Shown: piece after piece, positions 24,897-33,198 of the stretch
How positions within the stretch are numbered: position 1 is the stretch's first letter
Layout of the letters: the number at the start of each line of letters is the position of its first letter
Assembly (NCBI GenBank): GCA_034430155.1
Contig: DAOUET010000135.1
Span: forward strand, 19,946 to 83,945
Source of the DNA: DAOUET01 sp034430155
GTDB taxonomy: Bacteria; Chloroflexota; Anaerolineae; Anaerolineales; UBA4823
Reading direction: 5' to 3'
Length of the DNA stretch: 64,000 nt
Translations under genes and position numbers: made by a program
The notes under the pieces: model-generated
Told to the model about the DNA's origin: nothing
The model's database searches: none
The model's input: only the letters and a program-made list of their open reading frames with translations

Positions 24897-26225
24897 GTGA
24901 CAAACCTTGCAAAGGCAGATCAACCTTCAATACAATCTCCAGAAAAAGAAAAAATCAAAGCGTATTTAATCGGTACATTGTCACAAGACCTTGAAGAGAG
25001 CCCTCCCCCTGCAAATCAAAGACGTCAGTTTATCATTGATAGATTGAAAGTAATCTACGGCAAAACCGAGCTCAAGCTATCTGAGACTCTCAGACTCCAG
25101 ATTTTCCGTGATGTTTTAGATGAGTTACTTGGATACGGTCCAATCCAACCATTATTAGAGGATCCAGAAATTACGGAAATAATGGTAAACGGATATCGCC
25201 AAATATTTATTGAAAAGCAGGGAAAATTAATCAAGACGAACATAACCTTTGAAAACGATGATCACGTTCTTCGAATTATTGATCGGGTCATCACACCCTT
25301 GGGTCGTCGCATTGATGCTGATAGCCCTACCGTGGACGCTCGCTTACCAGACGGTTCGCGGGTCAACGCCGTCATCCCGCCGGTTGCTATTGATGGGCCT
25401 TCTATTACAATTCGAAAATTTTCCACTGATCGCTTGGGCCTCAAAGAATTGATCAGACTCGAATCAATAACAGAAAGCATGGTGGAGTTTCTGCGTGCCT
25501 GTGTGATCGCTCGCTTGAACATCATTATCTCCGGAGGTACCGGTTCAGGGAAAACCACCTTACTCAACAGTCTCTCATCCCTTATCCCTGAAGGGGAGCG
25601 TATTGTCACCATAGAAGATGCTGCGGAACTTCAGCTCAGACAAGAACACGTTGTCCGCATGGAAACAAGACTCCCAGGGGTTGACGGTCGTGGTTTGGTT
25701 ACAACCCGCGACTTAGTACGCAATGCATTGCGAATGCGACCAGACCGCATTATCGTTGGAGAGGTGCGCGGCGGGGAAGCACTCGATATGCTTCAAGCTA
25801 TGAACACAGGACACGATGGATCCCTGACTACGCTGCACGCCAATTCCCCCCGTGACGCACTTTCGCGCCTCGAAACCTTGACGTTAATGTCTGGAATGGA
25901 TATCCCCATCCGCGTCATCCGTGAGCAAGTTGCCTCGGCGATTGATTTGATTCTTCAGGTATCGCGATTACGTGATGGCACTCGCAAGGTGACAGCGATC
26001 ACAGAAGTTGCTGGAATGGAAGGCGATACCATCGTACTGACCGATATATTCATATTCGACCAAGTGAGTGTCAGTCAAGATGGAGAAGTTCAGGGAGAAC
26101 TGAAACCCACTGGCATAAGGCCTATGTTTACCGAGCGCTTGAAAGTAGCTGGATTTAGTTTGAAACCTGAAGTGTTTGGTGCAAACATCGCCGAAATGTT
26201 GGCGACAAATCGACGTAGGCATTGA
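24897..26225 (+). CDS. cpaF: CpaF/TadA-type secretion ATPase
   Basis: A 442-residue ATPase of the type II/IV secretion superfamily. An N-terminal helical domain (DVLDELLGYGPIQPLLEDPEI, IMVNGYRQIFIEK) precedes the RecA-like core: Walker A GGTGSGKTTLLNSL (213-226), TIEDAAELQL, the arginine-rich LRMRPDRIIVGEVRGGEA, and the His box TTLHANSPRDALSRLE. The start is GTG at 24897 with GGAG 8 bases upstream. CpaF proteins power Flp/Tad pili, but no tadB, tadC, pilin or prepilin peptidase is in this window. It is last in the two-kinase operon, which hints at signal-dependent assembly or retraction. Confidence 0.92.
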   Translation: MTNLAKADQPSIQSPEKEKIKAYLIGTLSQDLEESPPPANQRRQFIIDRLKVIYGKTELKLSETLRLQIFRDVLDELLGYGPIQPLLEDPEITEIMVNGYRQIFIEKQGKLIKTNITFENDDHVLRIIDRVITPLGRRIDADSPTVDARLPDGSRVNAVIPPVAIDGPSITIRKFSTDRLGLKELIRLESITESMVEFLRACVIARLNIIISGGTGSGKTTLLNSLSSLIPEGERIVTIEDAAELQLRQEHVVRMETRLPGVDGRGLVTTRDLVRNALRMRPDRIIVGEVRGGEALDMLQAMNTGHDGSLTTLHANSPRDALSRLETLTLMSGMDIPIRVIREQVASAIDLILQVSRLRDGTRKVTAITEVAGMEGDTIVLTDIFIFDQVSVSQDGEVQGELKPTGIRPMFTERLKVAGFSLKPEVFGANIAEMLATNRRRH

Positions 26226-26263
26226 ATTGGCTATTTCCATAATATCGGTACTATAGACATTAT

Positions 26264-26292
26264 TTATCACAATTTCGGATCTCTGCTATAAT
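26264..26292 (+). promoter_or_regulatory. Candidate promoter of the XRE-TPR gene pair
   Basis: TTATCA (26264-26269) and TATAAT (26287-26292) are spaced by 17 bp. The leader to the ATG at 26401 would be about 100 bases with no structure I can name. Confidence 0.45.
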
Positions 26293-26400
26293 TGCCAAAC
26301 TGCTGTGATGGAAATATTTTAGAAAAATACCATCCACTCCTTCAAGCGTGTAAAACCGCTCAATGTAAAAACCGATCAGTCATAATATCTGAGTGTTATC

Positions 26401-27081
26401 ATGCCAACTAAACCCAATTCAAATAACCTGCGAGCCAAGAAACTTGGTGTTCTTATAAAAGATGCCCGATTATTCAAAGGAAAAACTGCCCAGGATTGCG
26501 CTACTGCTTTACAAATGCCAGCCGAGATGTTTGCTCAATTCGAGATGGGCATCACTTCGCCTTCGCTACCTCAGATCGAAGCATTAGCATTCTATCTAGA
26601 CATTCCCTTAGACCATTTCTGGGGTAAAGAAGTGATGTCAGAAAAAGAAAAATTAAGGAGCGATCTCGATTTTGATAAATTAATTGAACTCCGTCAGCGA
26701 ATGATCGGTGCATCGATTAGGCAAGCCCGTATGGAAGCAGGTCTATCCTCCACAGATTTGGCAGACCAGACAGGGCTGTCAGAGGAAACGCTCGAATCAT
26801 ATGAACTCGGTAATCAACCAATTCCGCTGCCACTATTGGAGACGATCGTAGGTCATTTAAACCGATCAGTCCAAAAATTTTTGGCCAGTAGTGGGCCGAT
26901 AGCAAACTGGGCAACTCAAAAACAAGCGCGCCTGCAATTTTCGGAATTACCCACAGAGATGCAACTTTTCATCTCAAAACCGGTCAATCGCCCATATCTA
27001 GAACTAGCCCAAAGATTAAGTGAGATGTCCGTCGAAAAATTACGATCTATCGCAGAAGGTCTACTGGAAATTACGCTCTAG
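26401..27081 (+). CDS. Double XRE helix-turn-helix regulator
   Basis: A 226-residue protein with two XRE-type HTH domains, at about residues 14-70 (LGVLIKDARLFKGKTAQDCA, ITSPSLPQIEALAFYLDIPL) and 98-155 (IGASIRQARMEAGLSSTDLA, ELGNQPIPLPLLETIVGHLN). The tail of about 60 residues is helical. Two tandem Cro/C1-type domains in one chain suggest it binds a pseudo-palindrome as a monomer, or that one domain binds protein. It is followed 30 bases later by a TPR gene. The target is unknown. Confidence 0.82.
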   Translation: MPTKPNSNNLRAKKLGVLIKDARLFKGKTAQDCATALQMPAEMFAQFEMGITSPSLPQIEALAFYLDIPLDHFWGKEVMSEKEKLRSDLDFDKLIELRQRMIGASIRQARMEAGLSSTDLADQTGLSEETLESYELGNQPIPLPLLETIVGHLNRSVQKFLASSGPIANWATQKQARLQFSELPTEMQLFISKPVNRPYLELAQRLSEMSVEKLRSIAEGLLEITL

Positions 27082-27111
27082 ACTTGAGATTCTGGCGAGG
27101 AAGCAATCGAT

Positions 27112-27657
27112 ATGAGTGATATTGACGCCCCCAAAAAATTAGAGCAAGATGGTAAATCCGCTTACCAAAAGCAAGATTATCAGTCTGCTGCTGAAAAATT
27201 TCGATCAGCAGCGCAGGGTTTCTCTAATGCTGGGGAACATTTATTAGCTGCTGAAATGCAGAACAATGCAAGCGTCGCATACTTGCAGGCTGGCAGCCCC
27301 AAAGCTGCCTTAGAAGTAGTCAACGGAACCGTAGCGATATTCCTTGAAGCAGGAGATACCAGACGCCAGGCTCTGGCACTCGGCAACAGAGCTGCAGCAC
27401 TTGAAGCACTCGGACGGATTGAAGAAGCGATCAAGGCTTACGAAGAATCATCAGAATTATTGAAGCTTACTGGGGAGAAGGAAATGCGTGCTTCGGTTAT
27501 GCAATCCCTGTCCGCCCTGCAATTACGGAGCGGAAAACAACTCGAAGCATTAGCAACGATGCAGGCTGGCATAGATGGGATCAAACATCCAAATTTGAAA
27601 CAACGCATGTTGAAGAAACTATTACAAATGCCTTTCAAATTGATGAGCCGTTCCTGA
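27112..27657 (+). CDS. TPR-repeat protein
   Basis: A 181-residue soluble protein, almost all TPR-like helices: KLEQDGKSAYQKQDYQSAAE, AEMQNNASVAYLQAGSPKAA, ALGNRAAALEALGRIEEAIK and VMQSLSALQLRSGKQLEALA. It has no signal peptide. It is likely co-transcribed with the XRE regulator (30-base gap) and ends in the hairpin at 27729-27779. Probably a protein-interaction scaffold. Confidence 0.8.
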   Translation: MSDIDAPKKLEQDGKSAYQKQDYQSAAEKFRSAAQGFSNAGEHLLAAEMQNNASVAYLQAGSPKAALEVVNGTVAIFLEAGDTRRQALALGNRAAALEALGRIEEAIKAYEESSELLKLTGEKEMRASVMQSLSALQLRSGKQLEALATMQAGIDGIKHPNLKQRMLKKLLQMPFKLMSRS

Positions 27658-27728
27658 TGAATATCAACCTGATTCGATAGCTTGGTTTTTATAATTTGAG
27701 CGTTAGAAAAAATAAACATGAAGTTGGG

Positions 27729-27779
27729 AGTAGTTGTGGAGGCATGGTCAGATCCCATGGCTCCACAACTACTATTTTG
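27729..27779 (+). terminator. Terminator after the TPR gene
   Basis: AGTAGTTGTGGAG (27729-27741) pairs with CTCCACAACTACT (27761-27773), with an inner CATGG/CCATG stem, followed by ATTTTGT. Confidence 0.75.
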
Positions 27780-27872
27780 TCAATGTATAACCATTTTCAA
27801 TGAAGTTATAATGTTACTGTTTCGGGGGAAGACGCTCCCTCTAATCATAATTAACGTTCGAAGAATTGTGTA

Positions 27873-28745
27873 ATGATCGCCCAACAAATAACACTTATTC
27901 ACGAAGCAAAAATAGAGGACCGGCAAAAAATAGCAAATCTAATCCACTTCGAGACACTAGTTCACCGTCATCTCGACTGGAGACCCCCGTTAGATTGGAT
28001 CGACCACCAACCTTATTTACTGGCTGAGAAGGGAGACAAATTATTAGCCGCCTTAGCATGCCCTCCTGATCCCTCCCACATAGCCTGGATTCGCTTATTC
28101 GCAGTCTCTAGCGATGTCAATCCCGAAAATGTTTGGAATCCCTTATGGTCAGCAGCTTTATCTAAATTGAACAAATTCGACAATGTGACGGTAGCTGCGA
28201 TTCCTCTACAAGAGTGGTTTCGAAACCTGCTGCAAACCAGTGGTTTCAAGCTTTCGAATAAAGTAATTATGTTGATTTGGGAGCAAGATCTACCACCTGA
28301 GCGTTCGGTATCAGGTTTATCCATACGGACAATGAATTTTGATGATCTTCCTACCATAGAGAGGCTGGATGAACTTGCCTTTAGACCCATTTGGCATAAT
28401 TCTTTAGATTCATTAGAACTGGCTTTCCAACAGGCTGTGATCGCCACCGTAGCTGAATTCGACGAAAAGATCATCGGATATCTAATTAGTACAGCTAACA
28501 ATTTGGGAGGGCACCTAGCTCGGCTCGCCATACATCCCCAACATCAAGGACAGGACATTGGTTATTGCATCTTGAGAGATACTCTGGAACAGTTCAAGCG
28601 ACGGGGAGCTCACAAGGTGACTGTGAACACCCAGGAAGATAATTTTGTTTCTTTGTCCTTATATCAGAAGTCCGGATTTAAGCGAACCACAGAAGTTTTC
28701 CCTGTATATATCTACTCAGGCAGCCCATTCGAAGATGTCAAATAA
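27873..28745 (+). CDS. GNAT-family N-acetyltransferase
   Basis: A 290-residue protein with a GNAT fold in the C-terminal half: LARLAIHPQHQGQDIGYCIL is the acetyl-CoA-binding motif A (Q/R-x-x-G-x-G/A), and NTQEDNFVSLSLYQKSGFKR is motif B. The N-terminal half (ADRQKIANLIHFETLVHRHLDW and on) is a degenerate second GNAT-like region. The substrate cannot be assigned. Its ribosome site is weak. It is followed after 80 bases by the V4R gene. Confidence 0.82.
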   Translation: MIAQQITLIHEAKIEDRQKIANLIHFETLVHRHLDWRPPLDWIDHQPYLLAEKGDKLLAALACPPDPSHIAWIRLFAVSSDVNPENVWNPLWSAALSKLNKFDNVTVAAIPLQEWFRNLLQTSGFKLSNKVIMLIWEQDLPPERSVSGLSIRTMNFDDLPTIERLDELAFRPIWHNSLDSLELAFQQAVIATVAEFDEKIIGYLISTANNLGGHLARLAIHPQHQGQDIGYCILRDTLEQFKRRGAHKVTVNTQEDNFVSLSLYQKSGFKRTTEVFPVYIYSGSPFEDVK

Positions 28746-28825
28746 TCCAAAATATATCCAATGTTTCCCTTACCTGATATCATTGATAAACCAAGTCGAA
28801 CGAATGCCCTTTATGGAGTTACGCT

Positions 28826-29446
28826 TTGGCAAAACATAACGATGTTAAAATCGCCAATGCTTTAATGAGGTACTACTTGGTTGCTTCACAAGAGGTATTA
28901 GGCAACCAGCGGTATCATGAAATTCTTGAATCATCAGGCCTCGAGCGCCTTATAGAAAACCTACCTCCGGATGGTTTGGACCTTGACGTAAATTCTGGCG
29001 AATTTGCTCGATTCAATCAGGAGATTGAAAGCCGAAACAAAGCTGCCGGGCGTAGCTTATTGCGCAGGATTGGGATGCTTACTTTCCAAAAGGTTATGCG
29101 TGACCAACCATTCTTCGCAAAATCCGCAGGTGTTGTATTTAAATTATTGCCACAGGATCGTCGGATAAGGGTAGTTCTCGATAGTCTTGTCAGATCTTTA
29201 GAGAAGCTCAACCCACAGATTGACGCCAGCATTGAAGAAGAAGATGGAAAGATCGCTTATGTGGAACGTAGGTGTTCCGTTTGTTTCAACCGGAAGAGTA
29301 CCGAAGCTATTTGTTACATAAATGCAGGATTTCTAACAGCAGCTGTTAATTGGGCTACCGCCAGACGCTACGAAATAATCGAGACACATTGCATCGCCAT
29401 GGGGGATGAAAAATGCCGCTTTGAGGTGAGAGAGCTAACCTCATAA
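28826..29446 (+). CDS. V4R (4-vinyl reductase)-domain protein
   Basis: A 206-residue protein with an N-terminal helical region and a C-terminal V4R domain (about 125-200) with a Cys/His set: RRCSVCFNR, EAICYINAGF, ETHCIAMGDEKCRFEV. V4R domains are found in BchJ, XylR-type regulators and TRAPP-like proteins and may bind small hydrocarbons or metal. The start is TTG at 28826, preceded by GGAG at 7 bases. It is cytosolic. The function is unknown; the ligand could be sensed by another protein. Confidence 0.75.
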   Translation: MAKHNDVKIANALMRYYLVASQEVLGNQRYHEILESSGLERLIENLPPDGLDLDVNSGEFARFNQEIESRNKAAGRSLLRRIGMLTFQKVMRDQPFFAKSAGVVFKLLPQDRRIRVVLDSLVRSLEKLNPQIDASIEEEDGKIAYVERRCSVCFNRKSTEAICYINAGFLTAAVNWATARRYEIIETHCIAMGDEKCRFEVRELTS

Positions 29447-29542
29447 CAACCTGAAGTTCTTAATTAATTCTCTTATTATCTGGACAAAGACCCAATCTCA
29501 TGGCAAAATTTGGGTTCAATTTCTATTATGGTAGGAGGTTTG

Positions 29543-30286
29543 ATGAGTAAAAATAAAGGTTCAGTGAGTAAACGCCAAACTATTAGAGAAAAACGTCGCC
29601 AACAACAGCAGCGCCAGCGTCTAGTCACAATCTTGCTCATATCGGTAGCTGCCCTCGTGATCGTTGGCTTGTTAATCGCACCGTCAATCAGGAATGCTCT
29701 CACCCCCGTCGGCACAATCGTACAGATAACACCAAATCCTCGACCCATGGCAGACGGAACTGCGATGGGCGATCCAAATGCACCTGTGAAAGTAGTTGTG
29801 TATGAAGACTTCCAGTGTTCAGCCTGCCGCAACTATTCGTTAAGCATAGAACCCTTAATTGTCCAGAACTACGTCGCACCAGGGAAAGTGTATTATGAAT
29901 TTCAACAGTTCCCCTTCCTTGATAGCAATAGCCCTGGAAACGAATCTCATCAGGCCGCCACTGCGAGCATGTGTGCTGCTGCACAGGGGAGATTCTGGGA
30001 TTATCATGATATTCTTTTCGCCAATTGGATTGGAGAGAATGTAGGATCGTTTACCGATAAACGCTTGGTCGCCTTCGCCGAAGATTTGGGATTGAACATA
30101 GATGAATTCAACGCTTGTTTTAAAAGCAATGAATTTCAGAATAAGATAAATGAGGATCTGGCAGCGGGTAGAAGTGCGGGCGTAAATAGTACTCCCAGTA
30201 TCTTTGTCAATGGGCAATTGGTGCCACCTGCTTATGGTCAGATTTCGCAGGCGATTGATATCGCTCTGGCTTCAGCGGGAAAATAG
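29543..30286 (+). CDS. Membrane-anchored DsbA-like thiol oxidoreductase
   Basis: A 247-residue protein: a basic cytoplasmic N-terminus (residues 1-27), one membrane segment (about 30-52, TILLISVAALVIVGLLIAPS), then an extracytoplasmic thioredoxin/DsbA-like domain. The active site is FQCSACRNYS (CxxC) and the cis-Pro loop is VNSTPSIFVNGQ. This matches DsbA-type disulfide proteins of Gram-positives and Chloroflexota that aid folding outside the membrane. AGGAGG lies 5 bases before the ATG at 29543, which is why I prefer it over the earlier in-frame codon at 29510. A terminator follows. Confidence 0.9.
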   Translation: MSKNKGSVSKRQTIREKRRQQQQRQRLVTILLISVAALVIVGLLIAPSIRNALTPVGTIVQITPNPRPMADGTAMGDPNAPVKVVVYEDFQCSACRNYSLSIEPLIVQNYVAPGKVYYEFQQFPFLDSNSPGNESHQAATASMCAAAQGRFWDYHDILFANWIGENVGSFTDKRLVAFAEDLGLNIDEFNACFKSNEFQNKINEDLAAGRSAGVNSTPSIFVNGQLVPPAYGQISQAIDIALASAGK

Positions 30287-30347
30287 CACCATAGGGAACA
30301 GGATATTCACGATCCAGTTGATGGTGTCATTCGACAAGTGATGAAAC

Positions 30348-30387
30348 CGTGCGATGTGAACAAAAATTCACATCGCACGATATTTTT
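30348..30387 (+). terminator. Terminator after the DsbA-like gene
   Basis: CGTGCGATGTGAA (30348-30360) and its exact reverse complement (30367-30379) form a 13-bp stem with a CAAAAA loop, then ATATTTTTT. Confidence 0.88.
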
Positions 30388-30408
30388 TCGATTGGTTTCG
30401 AAGGAGAA

Positions 30409-30960
30409 TTATGGCTTTTTCGTTAGGGTGGGTAGAGATTTCCCTGATTTTGTATTTTCTAGCAACTCTAATGAGAAACATAACGAGGAGAGCCGGTTGA
30501 GGTATCGCAATATTTCCGAATTAGTCAACTTACCATCAAAAAACAGCTTTACCACGCGCCGCTCAGCACGCCTTATTGCTGTGCGTGCCACCGCGATAAA
30601 TGCACCAGCGAGTGAATCGCCTGGCACAACAAATTCCTTCGGTATCACCACCATCTTACTGATCTTGGAAATTTGCTTTTCCAACCATTCGATCCGTTCC
30701 GAGTTAATAAAGCTGAACTGTGAAGCAACTTCCTGGGTCGAAGCGACTTCCGCCATTAAATGATATAAATCTCGTTGGATATCCAACAGGAGTAGATCTG
30801 TTTGAGGTGCCTTCGCTGCCGCTCTACCCACACCTAAAGCAGCGACGGCTTCATCAATCGACCCAATCGCCTCAATGCGGGTTGAGTGCTTAGGAACCCG
30901 GCCCTTGCCTAAAAGGCCTGTGTAACCATCGTCACCAGTACGAGTGTAAAATTTCGTCAT
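30409..30960 (-). CDS. pduO: Cob(I)alamin adenosyltransferase, PduO type
   Basis: A 183-residue enzyme that transfers the adenosyl group of ATP to cob(I)alamin, making coenzyme B12. The family signature is at the N-terminus: FYTRTGDDGYTGLLGKGRVP and IEAIGSIDEAVAALG. FVVPGDSLAGAFIAVARTAIRRAERRVV is the ATP/cobalamin site (R-x-x-x-R-R-A-E-R). Length and motif order are normal. It is not next to other cobalamin genes here. GGAGG lies 13 bases before the ATG. Confidence 0.93.
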   Translation of the reverse strand: MTKFYTRTGDDGYTGLLGKGRVPKHSTRIEAIGSIDEAVAALGVGRAAAKAPQTDLLLLDIQRDLYHLMAEVASTQEVASQFSFINSERIEWLEKQISKISKMVVIPKEFVVPGDSLAGAFIAVARTAIRRAERRVVKLFFDGKLTNSEILRYLNRLSSLCFSLELLENTKSGKSLPTLTKKP

Positions 30961-31040
30961 AAATCTGAGTGTTTCCTCCCAAAGCTATCCCGAATTGGAC
31001 TGTTGTTGTATACTTAATTGAGTTATAAGGAGATCTTAAA

Positions 31041-31259
31041 ATGCAAATCAGGTGCTACCATTGTCATAAACCTTTTGCCATCAGCAAAGATGTGGTACAC
31101 GCCGCCTTAGATATGACGAGTGCTCAAGGGTTAAACCATTATAACGCCCAATGCCCTCACTGTCGTCATGCCAATCGACTTTCTGTGGAGGAATTGCTCC
31201 ATGCCGCCCCGGATTGGCAAGCTAAAGCTGCGGATAAAGGTGCAGCTCCAGATTCTTAA
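31041..31259 (+). CDS. Small zinc-ribbon protein
   Basis: A 72-residue protein with CYHC at residues 5-8 and CPHC at about 38-41, the two knuckles of a zinc ribbon (MQIRCYHCHKPFAIS, NAQCPHCRHANRL). The C-terminal 25 residues are helical or disordered. AGGAG lies 8 bases before the ATG. It is widespread in type but I cannot name its function. Confidence 0.7.
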   Translation: MQIRCYHCHKPFAISKDVVHAALDMTSAQGLNHYNAQCPHCRHANRLSVEELLHAAPDWQAKAADKGAAPDS

Positions 31260-31365
31260 CTTTATGTGGAGATAATTCATATTTTGTGGATGAGAAAAAT
31301 CACTTCAAATCCCCTGAGGAAGTAAAATCAGAATTGGGGAAGCAGCAATATATTGCCAGCGATGA

Positions 31366-31632
31366 AATTGCAACAATCATGTAACAATTGATCGACAAGC
31401 TAATTTTTTTGTGGTAGGTGACGCCAGAAACAATTTCAATGATCCTCGTGTTGATCTTTTTCGTGAAATATCACGTCGCAGCCACCAAACCATTTGGTTA
31501 AACCCAGAATCACCAAATTTATGGGGTACCGGTGATAGCGACATGCTTAAATATGCCCCCTTCTGCAATCGGATCTTTCAAGTAAGCAATCTATCCGAGT
31601 TAACCACGGCAATTGACCAGCTGCTTACCTGA
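31366..31632 (+). pseudogene. Remnant of a VWA/CoxE-like protein (C-terminal end only)
   Basis: An open frame codes FFVVGDARNNFNDPRVDLF, RRSHQTIWLNPESP, WGTGDSDMLKYAPFCNRIF and LTTAIDQLL. This matches the C-terminal end of CoxE-type VWA proteins (GDxRNN, WLNPE, WGTGDS). The first ~300 residues expected of such a protein are missing; in this frame a stop occurs at 31363. No ribosome site precedes a start codon. A short frame at about 31286-31384 just before it is unrelated or degraded. Decay after loss of the gene is the simplest reading. Confidence 0.55.
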
Positions 31633-31656
31633 TAGGTATTCCAATCCAGTTAGATC

Positions 31657-33198
31657 CTAATTTGATTTGATCTCGGCCTCATTGATATCAGCTTCATCCA
31701 TGGGTAATGTACTGCGAGAATAGAGAAAGTTAAAATCTCTTATCCGCTTGCGTAAGGATTTGCTCAGAGCATCATTCTTCATTCTCCACGACCAATTTCC
31801 ACTTGGATTTCCAGGATAATTCATGCGTGCCCGGTTATCTAAATCGAGAAAATCTTGTAGAGGTGCGATTGCAAAGTCTGCCACCGATGACCAGGCTGCC
31901 CGGATTAAATCCCAGGCGACATCCTGACCGCTTCTCCCAAGATATCGCCGGTAAAACGCCCGCTCATCCTCAGCTACGCGCTTATACCAACCTCGAGCAG
32001 TATCGTTATCATGGGTGCCCGTGTATACCACACAATTCTTCACGTAATTGTGAGGCAGAAATGCATCGCTCGGGTCCCCAATAAAAGCAAATAACAATAC
32101 GCGCATTCCTGGCAGGTTGAAGTGTTCGCGCATTTCAACCACATCTGAAGTAATTACACCCAGGTCCTCGGCGATAATTGGTAGTTCGCCCAGAGCATTC
32201 TTCACAGCCTGGAAAAAAATCTTTCCCGGCCCTGGTACCCAAAGACCTTTTTCAGCGGTCTCTTCACCGGCCGGAACTTCCCAGTACCCCGCAAAGCCAC
32301 GAAAATGATCAAGCCTGACAATATCCACAAGGTGAAGAACTGCCCACATCCGCTTTATCCACCAGTCAAAATTATTTTTCGCATGTACTTCCCAGCGATA
32401 CAAAGGATTCCCCCACAGCTGCCCAGTTTTGGAGAAATAATCAGGGGGAACTCCAGATACAACCGTTGGATTTCCATCTTTATCTAGAAAGAATAGTTCC
32501 GGTTTCGCCCAAACTTCAGCGCTGTCTTGTGCGACGAAGATGGGAATATCACCGATGATATGAATATTGTGATCTGAGGCGTGCTTATGCAGCGCAGCCC
32601 ACTGGCGAAAAAAGAGGAACTGCCTGAACTTCTGGCGTTCGATCTCATCTCCATGATCCTGGCGCGCCACCATCAAGGCGTTTGCATCCCGTTTTCGTAA
32701 TGATTCTGGCCACTCGACCCAAGGTCCGCCACCGTAAGCTTCTTTAAGCGCCATAAATAAAGCAAAGTCGGGCAGCCAATAATTTTGCGAAACTCGAAAG
32801 TCTTCAAAAGCAATCCGAATCTCTTTGAAAGCCGATTGTTTAAAACGAGTATAGGCTATATCAAGCATCTCCAGCTTCCAGGCAATTACCCCACCATAAT
32901 CGACTTTATCCTCTGGAAAATTCGGAAGATCGGTGAAGTCTTCCGCTTGTAGCAATCCCTCCTCCAGCAGACTTTCTGGACTGATTAAATATGGATTGCC
33001 AGCAAATGCAGAAAAACATTGGTAAGGGGAGTCACCATAACCAGTGGGTCCAAGTGGCAATACCTGCCATATTCCACAGCCAACTTCTGCGAGGAAATCA
33101 ACCCATCGGTAAGCAGTTGGCCCCAAATCCCCAATCCCATAAAGACCAGGAAGACTTGTAGGATGAAGTAGAATTCCCGAGCTGCGATTAAACTTCAT
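31657..33198 (-). CDS. malQ: 4-alpha-glucanotransferase (GH77)
   Basis: A 513-residue GH77 enzyme that transfers maltosyl and longer units between maltodextrins. N-terminus SSGILLHPTSLPGLYGIGDLG; the catalytic Asp region is VDIVRLDHFRGFAGYWEVP and the second acid is in IIAEDLGVITSDVVEMREHF; WYKRVAEDERAFYRRYLG follows. The ATG at 33198 is chosen, overlapping the glgC stop by 11 bases with AGGATGG in front; the open frame itself extends to 33270. It is co-transcribed with glgC. Confidence 0.95.
   Translation of the reverse strand: MKFNRSSGILLHPTSLPGLYGIGDLGPTAYRWVDFLAEVGCGIWQVLPLGPTGYGDSPYQCFSAFAGNPYLISPESLLEEGLLQAEDFTDLPNFPEDKVDYGGVIAWKLEMLDIAYTRFKQSAFKEIRIAFEDFRVSQNYWLPDFALFMALKEAYGGGPWVEWPESLRKRDANALMVARQDHGDEIERQKFRQFLFFRQWAALHKHASDHNIHIIGDIPIFVAQDSAEVWAKPELFFLDKDGNPTVVSGVPPDYFSKTGQLWGNPLYRWEVHAKNNFDWWIKRMWAVLHLVDIVRLDHFRGFAGYWEVPAGEETAEKGLWVPGPGKIFFQAVKNALGELPIIAEDLGVITSDVVEMREHFNLPGMRVLLFAFIGDPSDAFLPHNYVKNCVVYTGTHDNDTARGWYKRVAEDERAFYRRYLGRSGQDVAWDLIRAAWSSVADFAIAPLQDFLDLDNRARMNYPGNPSGNWSWRMKNDALSKSLRKRIRDFNFLYSRSTLPMDEADINEAEIKSN

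Noticed and set aside
27777..27812. Promoter for the GNAT gene from TTGTCA and TATAAT
   Set aside because: The spacing of 24 bp is too long for a normal sigma-70 promoter.
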